Assembly: GCF_025567345.1 (NCBI RefSeq)
Contig: NZ_JAOQJS010000002.1
Location: 1-64,000, forward strand
Direction: 5' to 3'
DNA length: 64,000 nt
Source of the DNA: Coprococcus ammoniilyticus
GTDB taxonomy: Bacteria > Bacillota > Clostridia > Lachnospirales > Lachnospiraceae
Part shown: positions 33,589 to 41,995 of the stretch, in pieces
Position numbering within the stretch: the stretch's first letter is position 1
Layout: every line of letters begins with the position of its first letter
Notes under the pieces: model-generated
Told to the model about the DNA's origin: nothing
The model's input: only the letters and a program-made list of their open reading frames with translations
The model's database searches: none
Position numbers and translations under genes: made by a program

Positions 33589-35088
33589 ATGAAAGCAAGC
33601 GAATTATTAAAGGGACTGCAGTATTCGGTTATCTGCGGAGATGAAGATATTGAGATAAAAGAGATTTATAATGATTCCAGAAAAGTTGGAGCACAGGGAT
33701 TGTTTTTCTGTATAGTGGGAGCCAAGTTTGATGGGCATGAATATATAAAAGATGTAACAGAAAAAGGAGCTGTCTGTCTGATCGTCCAGAAGGATGTAAA
33801 TCCAGTTCCGGGCGTGTTGATCGTAAAGGTTGAAAGTACCCGGTATGCGATGGGAATCATCAGCAGCAATTTTTATGGAAATCCTTCGTCCAAGCTGACA
33901 GTGATCGGCATTACAGGAACAAAGGGCAAGACAACAACAACATATATGATCCGTGAGATGCTGATGAGTGCAGGACACAAGACTGGACTGATCGGAACGA
34001 TCGAGATCATGGATGGAAAAGAAGTCATACCGGCGAACAATACGACACCGGAATCCATGATCGTGCATAAGAAGTTAAAGGACATGCTCGACAATGGCTT
34101 AGACAGTGTTGTTATGGAAGTGTCTTCACAGGGATTGATGCTTGACCGTGTGGCAGGGGTTGATTTTGATTACGGTATTTTCTCAAACCTTTCCAGAGAT
34201 CATATCGGACCAAATGAACATAAGACATTTGAAGAATATGCAATGTGGAAAAGCAAATTATTCACGATGTGCAAAACGGGTATCTTCAATGCAGATGATG
34301 CATATGTAGATATGATGACAGAGCATGCAGCCTGCAAGATCGTGACCTATGGAATTCATGGCGATTATGATTACAAGGCAAACGATCATAATCTGTATAA
34401 CAAAGACGGACATCTGGGTATTGGTTATCATTTGTCTGGAAAATTAAATGGTGATGTTCTGGTTAATCTTCCGGGTAATTTCAGTATTTATAATTCACTG
34501 GCAGCGATTGCAGTTGCAGATCTGATGGGCGTTCCATTTGACAAGATACAGGCAATCCTGAAAACGATCAAGGTAAAGGGAAGAGTAGAACTGATCCCAA
34601 TCTCAGACAAATTCACGATCATGATCGACTATGCACATAATGCAGTCAGTCTTGAAAGCATTTTGGAAACATTGCGTGAATATAATCCTGGCAGACTGGT
34701 CAGCCTGTTTGGATGTGGAGGAGACCGTTCCAAAGAGAGAAGATTTGAGATGGGCGAGGTTTCCGGAAATATGGCAGATCTCACGATCATAACATCGGAT
34801 AATCCAAGATCAGAAGATCCACAGGCAATCATCAATGATATAAAAACAGGAATCGATAAGACAACAGGAAAATATGTAGAGATCATTGACCGGAAGGAAG
34901 CAATTCGGTATGCGATCATGCATGCGGAACCGGGCGATGTGATCGTACTTGCAGGTAAAGGACATGAGGATTATCAGGAGATCAAGGGTGTGAAATATCA
35001 CATGGATGAGAGAGACCTGATCCGGGAGATACTGGAGGAAGAAGATGTTACCAAGATATGCGGATATAATAATCGATATTTCGCATGA
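33589..35088 (+). CDS. murE: UDP-MurNAc-dipeptide ligase (probably meso-diaminopimelate-adding)
   Basis: MurE adds the third residue to the peptidoglycan stem peptide using ATP. The 499-residue protein has the ATP site GITGTKGKTTTTYM (about 106), TTPESMIVHKKL, MEVSSQGLMLDRV, SNLSRDHIGPNEHKT and the amino-acid selecting motif TSDNPRSEDP (about 402). The DNPR form indicates meso-diaminopimelate rather than lysine. Its end overlaps priA by 44 bases in another frame. Confidence 0.94.
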   Translation: MKASELLKGLQYSVICGDEDIEIKEIYNDSRKVGAQGLFFCIVGAKFDGHEYIKDVTEKGAVCLIVQKDVNPVPGVLIVKVESTRYAMGIISSNFYGNPSSKLTVIGITGTKGKTTTTYMIREMLMSAGHKTGLIGTIEIMDGKEVIPANNTTPESMIVHKKLKDMLDNGLDSVVMEVSSQGLMLDRVAGVDFDYGIFSNLSRDHIGPNEHKTFEEYAMWKSKLFTMCKTGIFNADDAYVDMMTEHAACKIVTYGIHGDYDYKANDHNLYNKDGHLGIGYHLSGKLNGDVLVNLPGNFSIYNSLAAIAVADLMGVPFDKIQAILKTIKVKGRVELIPISDKFTIMIDYAHNAVSLESILETLREYNPGRLVSLFGCGGDRSKERRFEMGEVSGNMADLTIITSDNPRSEDPQAIINDIKTGIDKTTGKYVEIIDRKEAIRYAIMHAEPGDVIVLAGKGHEDYQEIKGVKYHMDERDLIREILEEEDVTKICGYNNRYFA

Positions 35089-37297
35089 AGCCATTGACCG
35101 GCCGTTTCAATACCGGATACCGGATGAATTACAGGAAAAAATCCAGATAGGAAGCATGGTTAAAATCCCATTTGGCAGAGGCAACCACCTTCGTACAGGA
35201 TATGTGATCGGTTTTTCGGATCAGACGGAATATCAGCCGGAACGGATCAAGAAGATTGCAGAACTTTGTGATCGGTCGGTTCCGGTGGAAGGACGACTGC
35301 TTGCGCTCGCTGCATGGATCCGGGAGAACTATGGATCTACAATGATCAATGCAATCCGCATGGTAATGCCGGTAAAGAAGACGATCCGGCAGTTGACGGA
35401 TCAGATGGTTGTGCTGACGGATCAGATGGATGCAGAACAGTTAGCACGGGTCAGAGAACAATATCAGAAAAAACATGCACAGGCGAAGTTGCGGCTGCTA
35501 CAGGCGCTGGAAGAAGTGCCGGAACGGTATCTGTCAATGGATATTGTCAGACAGAGACTGAATATCTCTTCGGTTACACTGAAAGCGATGCAGCAGGAAA
35601 AAGTCATCGCAGTCATCAGCAAAGAACGATATCGGACGGCGGGGATTTATGACTATAAAGAGGGATTTCAGATCACTTTAAACAAAGAACAGCAGATTGT
35701 AGTAGATGAGATAACCCATGATATGGAACAGGGACATCAACAGACTTATCTGTTGCATGGAATTACCGGCAGCGGTAAGACAGAAGTCTATGTGAATATT
35801 GTAAAGAAAACAGTGGAGATGGGAAAACAGGCGATCGTTCTGATCCCGGAAATTGCATTGACATATCAGACCGTACGGTATTTCCGGAATTACTTTGGAG
35901 ACCGGGTGACAATCCTGAATTCCAGATTGAGTGATGGAGAAAAATATGACCAGTTCATGCGGGCAAAGAACGGGGATGTAGATGTTGTGATCGGTCCACG
36001 TTCGGCATTATTTGCACCATTTCAGAATCTGGGGATCATTATTATAGATGAGGAACACGAATCAAGTTATAAGAGTGATTATCCGCCGAAGTATCATGCA
36101 AGAGAGACAGCAGTAAAAAGGGCGGAGCTTGAACATGCAAGTGTACTGCTTGGTTCGGCAACTCCGTCCGTTGAGAGTTATCACAGGGCACTTAACGGGA
36201 CATATCGTTTGCTTGAACTGCATGAACGTGCAGGAAGCGGACAACTCGCAAAGACATCAATCGTTGACCTGAGAAAGGAATTAAAAGCAGGAAACCGATC
36301 GATCATAAGTCGGGAACTTGCAGATGATATCGCGGATCGGCTTGCCCGCAGGCAGCAGGTAATGTTGTTTATCAATAAAAGAGGATATAACAGTTTCGTG
36401 TCATGCAGAAGTTGTGGGGAGGCACTGAAATGTCCACATTGTGATGTCAGCCTGACCAGGCATGGAAATAATCAGATGATCTGTCATTATTGTGGATTCC
36501 AGATGCCTCAGCCAAAAGTATGTCCTTCCTGTCATTCAGGGTTGATCGGCGGATATGGAACCGGAACTCAGAAGGTGGAGGAAGAGGTACAGAGATTGTT
36601 TCCGCAGGCGAGGATCCTTCGTATGGATAAGGATACGACAACTGCGAAGAATGCGCATGAACAGATCCTGGAAAAGTTTGGAAACGGAGAAGCTGATATT
36701 CTGGTCGGAACACAGATGATCGTAAAAGGACATGATTTTGCAAATGTAACACTGGTTGGGATCATTCTTGCAGACCTTACACTGTTTCAGAATGATTACC
36801 GTGCAGGAGAACGGACTTTTGATCTGATCACCCAGGCGGCAGGAAGAGCCGGAAGAGGGGAACAGCCGGGAAAGGTTGTGATCCAGACCTATAAGCCGGA
36901 GCATTATGCGATAAAAGCAGCAGCCGGACAGGATTATTCCTATTTTTATAAAGAAGAAGAGGCATATCGGGGACTGATGAAATATCCACCGGAATGGAAT
37001 ATGATGGTGGTATTGATGGTAAGTTCAGATGAAGCCTTTCTGGATCAGATGGCGGAGGATATCTGTGATTATATCAGAAGCTGTTCGGTAGATGACCGGA
37101 ACATGAAGATAATCGGACCGTCAGCTCCGGTAATTGCAAAAATCCGTGATATTTACAGAAGGGTTGTCTATATTAAGAATTATCGGTATAATGAGCTGGT
37201 GGTTTTAAAAGATCAGATAGAACAATATATATCAGAGAAAAAAGAAGTTCAGGATTTAAGTCTTCAATTTGACTTTAATCCTTTAAATATGTATTAA
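35045..37297 (+). CDS. priA: Primosomal protein N' (replication restart helicase)
   Basis: PriA recognises stalled forks and loads the replicative helicase. The 750-residue protein has the 3'-DNA-binding domain (YADIIIDISHEAIDRPFQYRIP), Walker A GITGSGKTEVY (about 238), IIIDEEHESSYKSDYPPKY (about 333) and eight zinc cysteines between about 453 and 496 (CRSCGEALKCPHC, CHYCGF, CPSC). ATG 35045 lies inside murE, but it has a GGAGGAAG site and gives the correct N-terminus, so the overlap is real. Confidence 0.95.
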   Translation: MLPRYADIIIDISHEAIDRPFQYRIPDELQEKIQIGSMVKIPFGRGNHLRTGYVIGFSDQTEYQPERIKKIAELCDRSVPVEGRLLALAAWIRENYGSTMINAIRMVMPVKKTIRQLTDQMVVLTDQMDAEQLARVREQYQKKHAQAKLRLLQALEEVPERYLSMDIVRQRLNISSVTLKAMQQEKVIAVISKERYRTAGIYDYKEGFQITLNKEQQIVVDEITHDMEQGHQQTYLLHGITGSGKTEVYVNIVKKTVEMGKQAIVLIPEIALTYQTVRYFRNYFGDRVTILNSRLSDGEKYDQFMRAKNGDVDVVIGPRSALFAPFQNLGIIIIDEEHESSYKSDYPPKYHARETAVKRAELEHASVLLGSATPSVESYHRALNGTYRLLELHERAGSGQLAKTSIVDLRKELKAGNRSIISRELADDIADRLARRQQVMLFINKRGYNSFVSCRSCGEALKCPHCDVSLTRHGNNQMICHYCGFQMPQPKVCPSCHSGLIGGYGTGTQKVEEEVQRLFPQARILRMDKDTTTAKNAHEQILEKFGNGEADILVGTQMIVKGHDFANVTLVGIILADLTLFQNDYRAGERTFDLITQAAGRAGRGEQPGKVVIQTYKPEHYAIKAAAGQDYSYFYKEEEAYRGLMKYPPEWNMMVVLMVSSDEAFLDQMAEDICDYIRSCSVDDRNMKIIGPSAPVIAKIRDIYRRVVYIKNYRYNELVVLKDQIEQYISEKKEVQDLSLQFDFNPLNMY

Positions 37298-37311
37298 GGA
37301 GAGAACGAGAG

Positions 37312-37773
37312 ATGGCAACAAGAAAGATAAGAATCGATGGTGACAGTATTTTAAGAAAGATATGTAAGCCTGTTACGGAGATGACTCCACGGTTATCTCA
37401 GTTGATCGATGATATGTTTGATACTATGTATGAGGCAAATGGTGTCGGGCTTGCAGCGCCACAGGTAGGAATCGTAAAAAGAATCGTTGTAATTGATATC
37501 GGAGATAAGAATCCGTTGACGCTCATTAATCCGGAAATCATAGAGACTTCCGGCGAACAGACCGGAGATGAGGGCTGTCTGAGCCTTCCGGGTAAGGTTG
37601 GTCAGGTGACAAGACCGATGCGTGTTGTGTGCAAAGCCCTGGATCGAGATATGAATGAGATCACAGTAACGGGGGAAGGACTTCTGGCACGGGCAATCTG
37701 CCATGAGGCAGACCATCTGGAGGGTATCTTATATAAAGATAAAGTAGAAGATGGCTTATACGAGACAGAATAA
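37312..37773 (+). CDS. def: Peptide deformylase
   Basis: Def removes the formyl group from N-terminal fMet. The 153-residue protein has the three signature motifs: GVGLAAPQVG (about 43), EGCLSLPG (about 86, metal Cys) and CHEADHLEG (about 130, HExxH-type). It starts after AAGGAGAG, 14 bases after priA, and lies next to fmt as usual. Confidence 0.97.
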   Translation: MATRKIRIDGDSILRKICKPVTEMTPRLSQLIDDMFDTMYEANGVGLAAPQVGIVKRIVVIDIGDKNPLTLINPEIIETSGEQTGDEGCLSLPGKVGQVTRPMRVVCKALDRDMNEITVTGEGLLARAICHEADHLEGILYKDKVEDGLYETE

Positions 37774-37813
37774 AAGAATTACCAGATGACTATAAGGAGG
37801 CAGAGATAATCGT

Positions 37814-38767
37814 ATGAATATTATATATATGGGAACCCCTGAATTTGCAGTAAAGCCTTTGCAGGCAATCGTAGATGCAGGACACAAGGTTCTTGCATGT
37901 TTTACGCAGCCGGATAAACCGAAGGGAAGAGGAAAAACACTTCAGCCAACACCTGTTAAGGAAAAGGCACTTTCCCTTGATATACCAGTTTATCAGCCGG
38001 TAAAACTCAGGGAGGAAGAAAATGTTCAGATTATCCGGGACTATCAGCCGGATGCTATCGTTGTAGCAGCCTATGGACAGATCCTTCCGGAATCTATCTT
38101 AAATATTCCACAGTACGGATGCATCAATATCCATGCGTCACTGCTTCCAAAATACAGAGGAGCAGCTCCGATTGAGTGGACGATCATTAATGGTGAGACA
38201 GAATCCGGTGTTACTACGATGTATATGGCAAAGGGATTAGATACCGGAGATATGATCGAAAAGACGGTTGTTCCGATCGCAGATACCGATACCGGAGTTA
38301 CGCTTCACGATAAACTTGCAGACGCAGGTGCAGAGCTGATCCTGTCTACACTTTCAAAGCTTGAAAACCATACAGCTATACGGACACCACAGGATGATTC
38401 GTTAAGCTGTTACGCATCCATGCTGAAGAAAGAAATGGGAGAGCTTGATTTTACAAAAGATGCAGCTTCTCTGGAACGACTGATCCGTGGGTTACAGCCA
38501 TGGCCGGTTGCTTATACGAAGATGAATCAGAAGACTGTACGGATCTATGAGGCTTCCGTTTGTGAACAACCGGAGGAGGCATTGGAGGATGGAACACAGA
38601 TCGTTCCGGGAATGATCGTTCGTGTGACGAAGAAAAACTTTACGGTTGCATGTGGAAATGGAGCATTAATGATAAGAAAGCTTCAGCCGGAAGGCAAGAA
38701 GCCGATGGATTGTGCAGCATTTCTTGCAGGAAATAAACTTAAGACAGGTCAGATGATATATGAGTAA
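37814..38767 (+). CDS. fmt: Methionyl-tRNA formyltransferase
   Basis: Fmt formylates initiator Met-tRNA using 10-formyl-tetrahydrofolate. The 317-residue protein has MGTPEFAVKPLQAI at the start, the catalytic segment NIHASLLPKYRGAAPIEW (Asn, His about 108) and the C-terminal tRNA-binding domain. It has an AAGGAGGC site and overlaps the next gene by eight bases. Confidence 0.97.
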   Translation: MNIIYMGTPEFAVKPLQAIVDAGHKVLACFTQPDKPKGRGKTLQPTPVKEKALSLDIPVYQPVKLREEENVQIIRDYQPDAIVVAAYGQILPESILNIPQYGCINIHASLLPKYRGAAPIEWTIINGETESGVTTMYMAKGLDTGDMIEKTVVPIADTDTGVTLHDKLADAGAELILSTLSKLENHTAIRTPQDDSLSCYASMLKKEMGELDFTKDAASLERLIRGLQPWPVAYTKMNQKTVRIYEASVCEQPEEALEDGTQIVPGMIVRVTKKNFTVACGNGALMIRKLQPEGKKPMDCAAFLAGNKLKTGQMIYE

Positions 38768-40109
38768 AACTTCAAGAGAGATCGTTCTGGATATTCTGCT
38801 TGATATTGACCGTAATGATCGATTTGCAGGGGATGCTCTAGGTGGAGCACTCCGGGCAAATCAGTTTATGAATAAAAAAGAACGTGCTTACATCAGCCGG
38901 TTGACGGAGGGTGTAACAGAGCAGAAGATCAGATTGGATTATATTCTTAATCAATTTTCAAAAACAAAAATTAAAAAAAGTAAGCCGGTCATCCGCTGTA
39001 TTTTACGGATGGCAGCATATGAGATTTTTTATATGGATGCAGTACCGGATGAAGCTGCCTGTAATGAATATGTGAACCTGACAGGAAAAAGAGGGTTCCG
39101 GACATTAAAAGGGTATGTAAATGGCGTGCTCCGGAGTGTATGCAGGAACAAAGCGGCAATTACTTATCCTTCCATGGAGGATGGTGTAGAATCATATCTG
39201 TCTGTGAAATATTCAGTTCCGGAGGAGCTGGTGGGATTTCTGTTAAAGGAATACAGTACAGACCAGTTAGAGCAGATTCTACAGGCAGGCGAGCAGGAGC
39301 GTGGCACAACGATCCGTGTAAATACGATGCAGACGACAACGGAGAAATTTCGGAATATTCTGATCGAAAAAGGCATAAAAGTAGAAAAAGGATATTATAA
39401 TCAGACGTCCCTGATTATTTCAGGATATGATTATATCCGTACGGTTCCGGGGTTCCATGAAGGCCTGTTTACGGTTCAGGATGAGAGCTCCAGCCTGCAG
39501 GTGCTTGCAGCAGGGATCAGATCGGGTGATGTGATCCTTGATGTCTGTGCAGCTCCCGGCGGAAAGACCATGTATGCGGCAGAACAGACCGGAGAACGGG
39601 GACATGTATATGCGCGTGATATCTCAGAAGAAAAGGTTGATAAGATCGATGAGAATTTGGAACGGTTAGAGCTTCATAACGTATCAACAAAGGTATGGGA
39701 TGCAGCGGTTCCGGATCCGGATATGATTGAGAAAGCAGATGTTGTTCTTGCAGATCTTCCCTGTTCCGGACTTGGTGTTATGGCGAGAAAAAATGATATT
39801 AAATATCATGTAACAGAGGATATGGTAAGGGAACTTGCAGCAATACAAAAGACGATTCTGGATGTCTGTGCCGTCTATGTAAAACCGGGAGGGACACTGA
39901 TCTATTCAACCTGTACGATCGACCGGATCGAGAATGAAGAAAACGTGACAGCATTTTTAAAGGCACATGAAGAGTACGAACTGGAAAGTCTTTCTGACTA
40001 TATGCCGGAATGTTTAAAAAAACGTGCAGAAAAAGGGTATATCACTTTGCTGCAGGGAGTGGATCACTGCGATGGATTTTTTATTTCAAGATTGCGCAGA
40101 CGGAAATAG
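38760..40109 (+). CDS. rsmB: 16S rRNA (cytosine-967)-C5-methyltransferase
   Basis: RsmB (Sun) makes m5C967. The 449-residue protein has an N-terminal NusB-like domain (SREIVLDILLDIDRNDRFAGDAL, about 1-130), the SAM site DVCAAPGGKTMYAA (about 261) and the two active-site Cys motifs LADLPCSGLGV and YSTCTIDRIENEENV. The overlap with fmt indicates coupling. Confidence 0.95.
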   Translation: MSKTSREIVLDILLDIDRNDRFAGDALGGALRANQFMNKKERAYISRLTEGVTEQKIRLDYILNQFSKTKIKKSKPVIRCILRMAAYEIFYMDAVPDEAACNEYVNLTGKRGFRTLKGYVNGVLRSVCRNKAAITYPSMEDGVESYLSVKYSVPEELVGFLLKEYSTDQLEQILQAGEQERGTTIRVNTMQTTTEKFRNILIEKGIKVEKGYYNQTSLIISGYDYIRTVPGFHEGLFTVQDESSSLQVLAAGIRSGDVILDVCAAPGGKTMYAAEQTGERGHVYARDISEEKVDKIDENLERLELHNVSTKVWDAAVPDPDMIEKADVVLADLPCSGLGVMARKNDIKYHVTEDMVRELAAIQKTILDVCAVYVKPGGTLIYSTCTIDRIENEENVTAFLKAHEEYELESLSDYMPECLKKRAEKGYITLLQGVDHCDGFFISRLRRRK

Positions 40110-40179
40110 CAGATAAGAAAATTGATGCCGGAGAGCAGAGCACTTTTCCGGTTATTCTATGGTTCAGGAAGAGAAAGAT

Positions 40180-41244
40180 ATGTTTACAGAGATAGAAGAT
40201 ATAAAAAAACTGGATATCCGCTCCATGATGTTTGATGAACTGGCAGTCTGGGTAAAGGCAGTCGGACAGCCGGCATTCCGTGCAAAACAGATATTTGAAT
40301 GGGTGCATGAAAAAGGAATTGCAGATGCGGAAGAAATGACAAATGTTCCAAAGAAACTGATCGAGGAGATTAAAAAGCAGGGCATGCATGGTGTAGAAGA
40401 GGTGACCAGACTGGTATCGAAACAGGATGGAACCAATAAATTTCTATTCCGTTTACAGGATGGAAATGTATTGGAAAGTGTGCTGATGCGGTATAAGCAT
40501 GGAAACTCCGTCTGTATTTCTTCTCAGGTCGGATGCCGTATGGGATGCCGGTTCTGCGCCTCTACAATAGGCGGTCTGATTCGGAATCTGGAAGCATCAG
40601 AGATGCTTGATCAGATCTATGCGATCGAACGGATCACAGGAGAACGCGTGTCAAATATTGTTGTAATGGGAACCGGAGAGCCTCTGGATAATTATGATAA
40701 TCTGATTCGTTTCATCCGGATCATCAATGACGAGCGGGGCAAAAATATCAGCCAGAGAAATATTACGGTTTCAAGCTGCGGACTGGTTCCACAAATAAAA
40801 AAACTGGCAGATGAGGAACTTTCTATTACATTTGCTTTGTCTCTTCATAGTCCGACCGATGAAGACAGAAGAAAGCTGTTGCCGATTGCAAATAAGTATT
40901 CGATCGCAGAACTGATGGAAGTATGCAGGTATTATTTTGAAAAAACAGGCAGAAGGGTAACCTTTGAATATTCATTGGTGAAGGATGAAAATGATACACC
41001 GGAGCATGCATATAAGCTGGCGGAGCTTCTAAAAAATATGCACGGACATGTGAATCTGATTCCGGTAAATCCGATCAAAGAGCGTGAGTATTGTCGTTCA
41101 CTCGGTGATTCTGTTGAAAAATTCAAATATATACTTGAAAAGAAAGATATAAATGTTACAATAAGAAGAAGTATGGGCAGAGATATTGATGCTGCCTGTG
41201 GACAGCTTCGAAGAAAATATGAAGAGGCAAAAGAGACTTTTTAG
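40180..41244 (+). CDS. rlmN: 23S rRNA m2A2503 / tRNA m2A37 methyltransferase RlmN
   Basis: RlmN is a radical-SAM enzyme that methylates A2503 of 23S rRNA and A37 of some tRNAs. The 354-residue protein has the cluster motif CRMGCRFCAST (about 118-128), VVMGTGEPLDNYDN, and the C-terminal catalytic Cys in SMGRDIDAACGQLRR. The start at 40180 follows AGGAAGAG at a normal distance; an earlier ATG at 40159 lacks a site. It lies in the common order rsmB-rlmN-prpC-prkC. Confidence 0.95.
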   Translation: MFTEIEDIKKLDIRSMMFDELAVWVKAVGQPAFRAKQIFEWVHEKGIADAEEMTNVPKKLIEEIKKQGMHGVEEVTRLVSKQDGTNKFLFRLQDGNVLESVLMRYKHGNSVCISSQVGCRMGCRFCASTIGGLIRNLEASEMLDQIYAIERITGERVSNIVVMGTGEPLDNYDNLIRFIRIINDERGKNISQRNITVSSCGLVPQIKKLADEELSITFALSLHSPTDEDRRKLLPIANKYSIAELMEVCRYYFEKTGRRVTFEYSLVKDENDTPEHAYKLAELLKNMHGHVNLIPVNPIKEREYCRSLGDSVEKFKYILEKKDINVTIRRSMGRDIDAACGQLRRKYEEAKETF

Positions 41245-41258
41245 ACGGGAGGCATCAG

Positions 41259-41981
41259 ATGAGATCGGATGGTAGAACAGACATCGGTAAGAAACGAGCC
41301 CAGAATCAGGACAGCATTTTCTTTTGTGATGAGCCAGTTGGACCACTGCCAAATCTGTACATAGTAGCAGACGGTATGGGGGGTCATAAAGCTGGTGATG
41401 TTGCATCAAGGACTGCGATTGAATGTGTAACAGAATATATAAAAGAAAGCACGTTGAACAATTCGGTATCCGTTCTAAAAAGAGCGATTGTTTATGCAAA
41501 TGATAAGATATACAGAATGGCAAGGGAGAACGAAGATCTGAAAGGGATGGGAACGACCCTTGTGGCGGCTGTATGTGAGGAAGATGCCCTGTATGTTGCA
41601 AACATCGGGGACAGCCGGCTGTATTTTATAGATAATGATATCAGACAGGTAACTCTGGATCATTCCCTTGTGGAGGAATTGATACGATCCGGACAGTTAG
41701 ACAGAAATAAAGGTAGAAATCACCCCGAAAAAAATATAATAACCAGAGCACTGGGAATATCAGATAAGGTCATGATCGATTTCTTTGAGTTAGATATGAA
41801 GGAAAATGACAGGATTTTGTTATGTTCAGATGGCTTGACCAATATGATCGAGGATGATGAGATAAAAGAAATCGTGATGGAAGACAGCGGGGATATTACA
41901 GCAGCGGTTGAAAAATTGATTGACAGAGCGAACTATTACGGAGGAAAAGATAATATCTCCGTTGTGGTTGCTGTAAAATAG
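41259..41981 (+). CDS. prpC: PP2C-type protein phosphatase (Stp/PrpC)
   Basis: This metal-dependent Ser/Thr phosphatase reverses PrkC phosphorylation. The 240-residue protein has the metal ligands in QNQDSIF, VADGMGGHKAGDVAS (about 34-48), GDSRLYF, LCSDGLTNMI and GGKDNISVVV. The kinase gene starts 14 bases after its stop, the usual pair. Confidence 0.95.
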   Translation: MRSDGRTDIGKKRAQNQDSIFFCDEPVGPLPNLYIVADGMGGHKAGDVASRTAIECVTEYIKESTLNNSVSVLKRAIVYANDKIYRMARENEDLKGMGTTLVAAVCEEDALYVANIGDSRLYFIDNDIRQVTLDHSLVEELIRSGQLDRNKGRNHPEKNIITRALGISDKVMIDFFELDMKENDRILLCSDGLTNMIEDDEIKEIVMEDSGDITAAVEKLIDRANYYGGKDNISVVVAVK

Positions 41982-41995
41982 TGAGAGGTGTAAAC

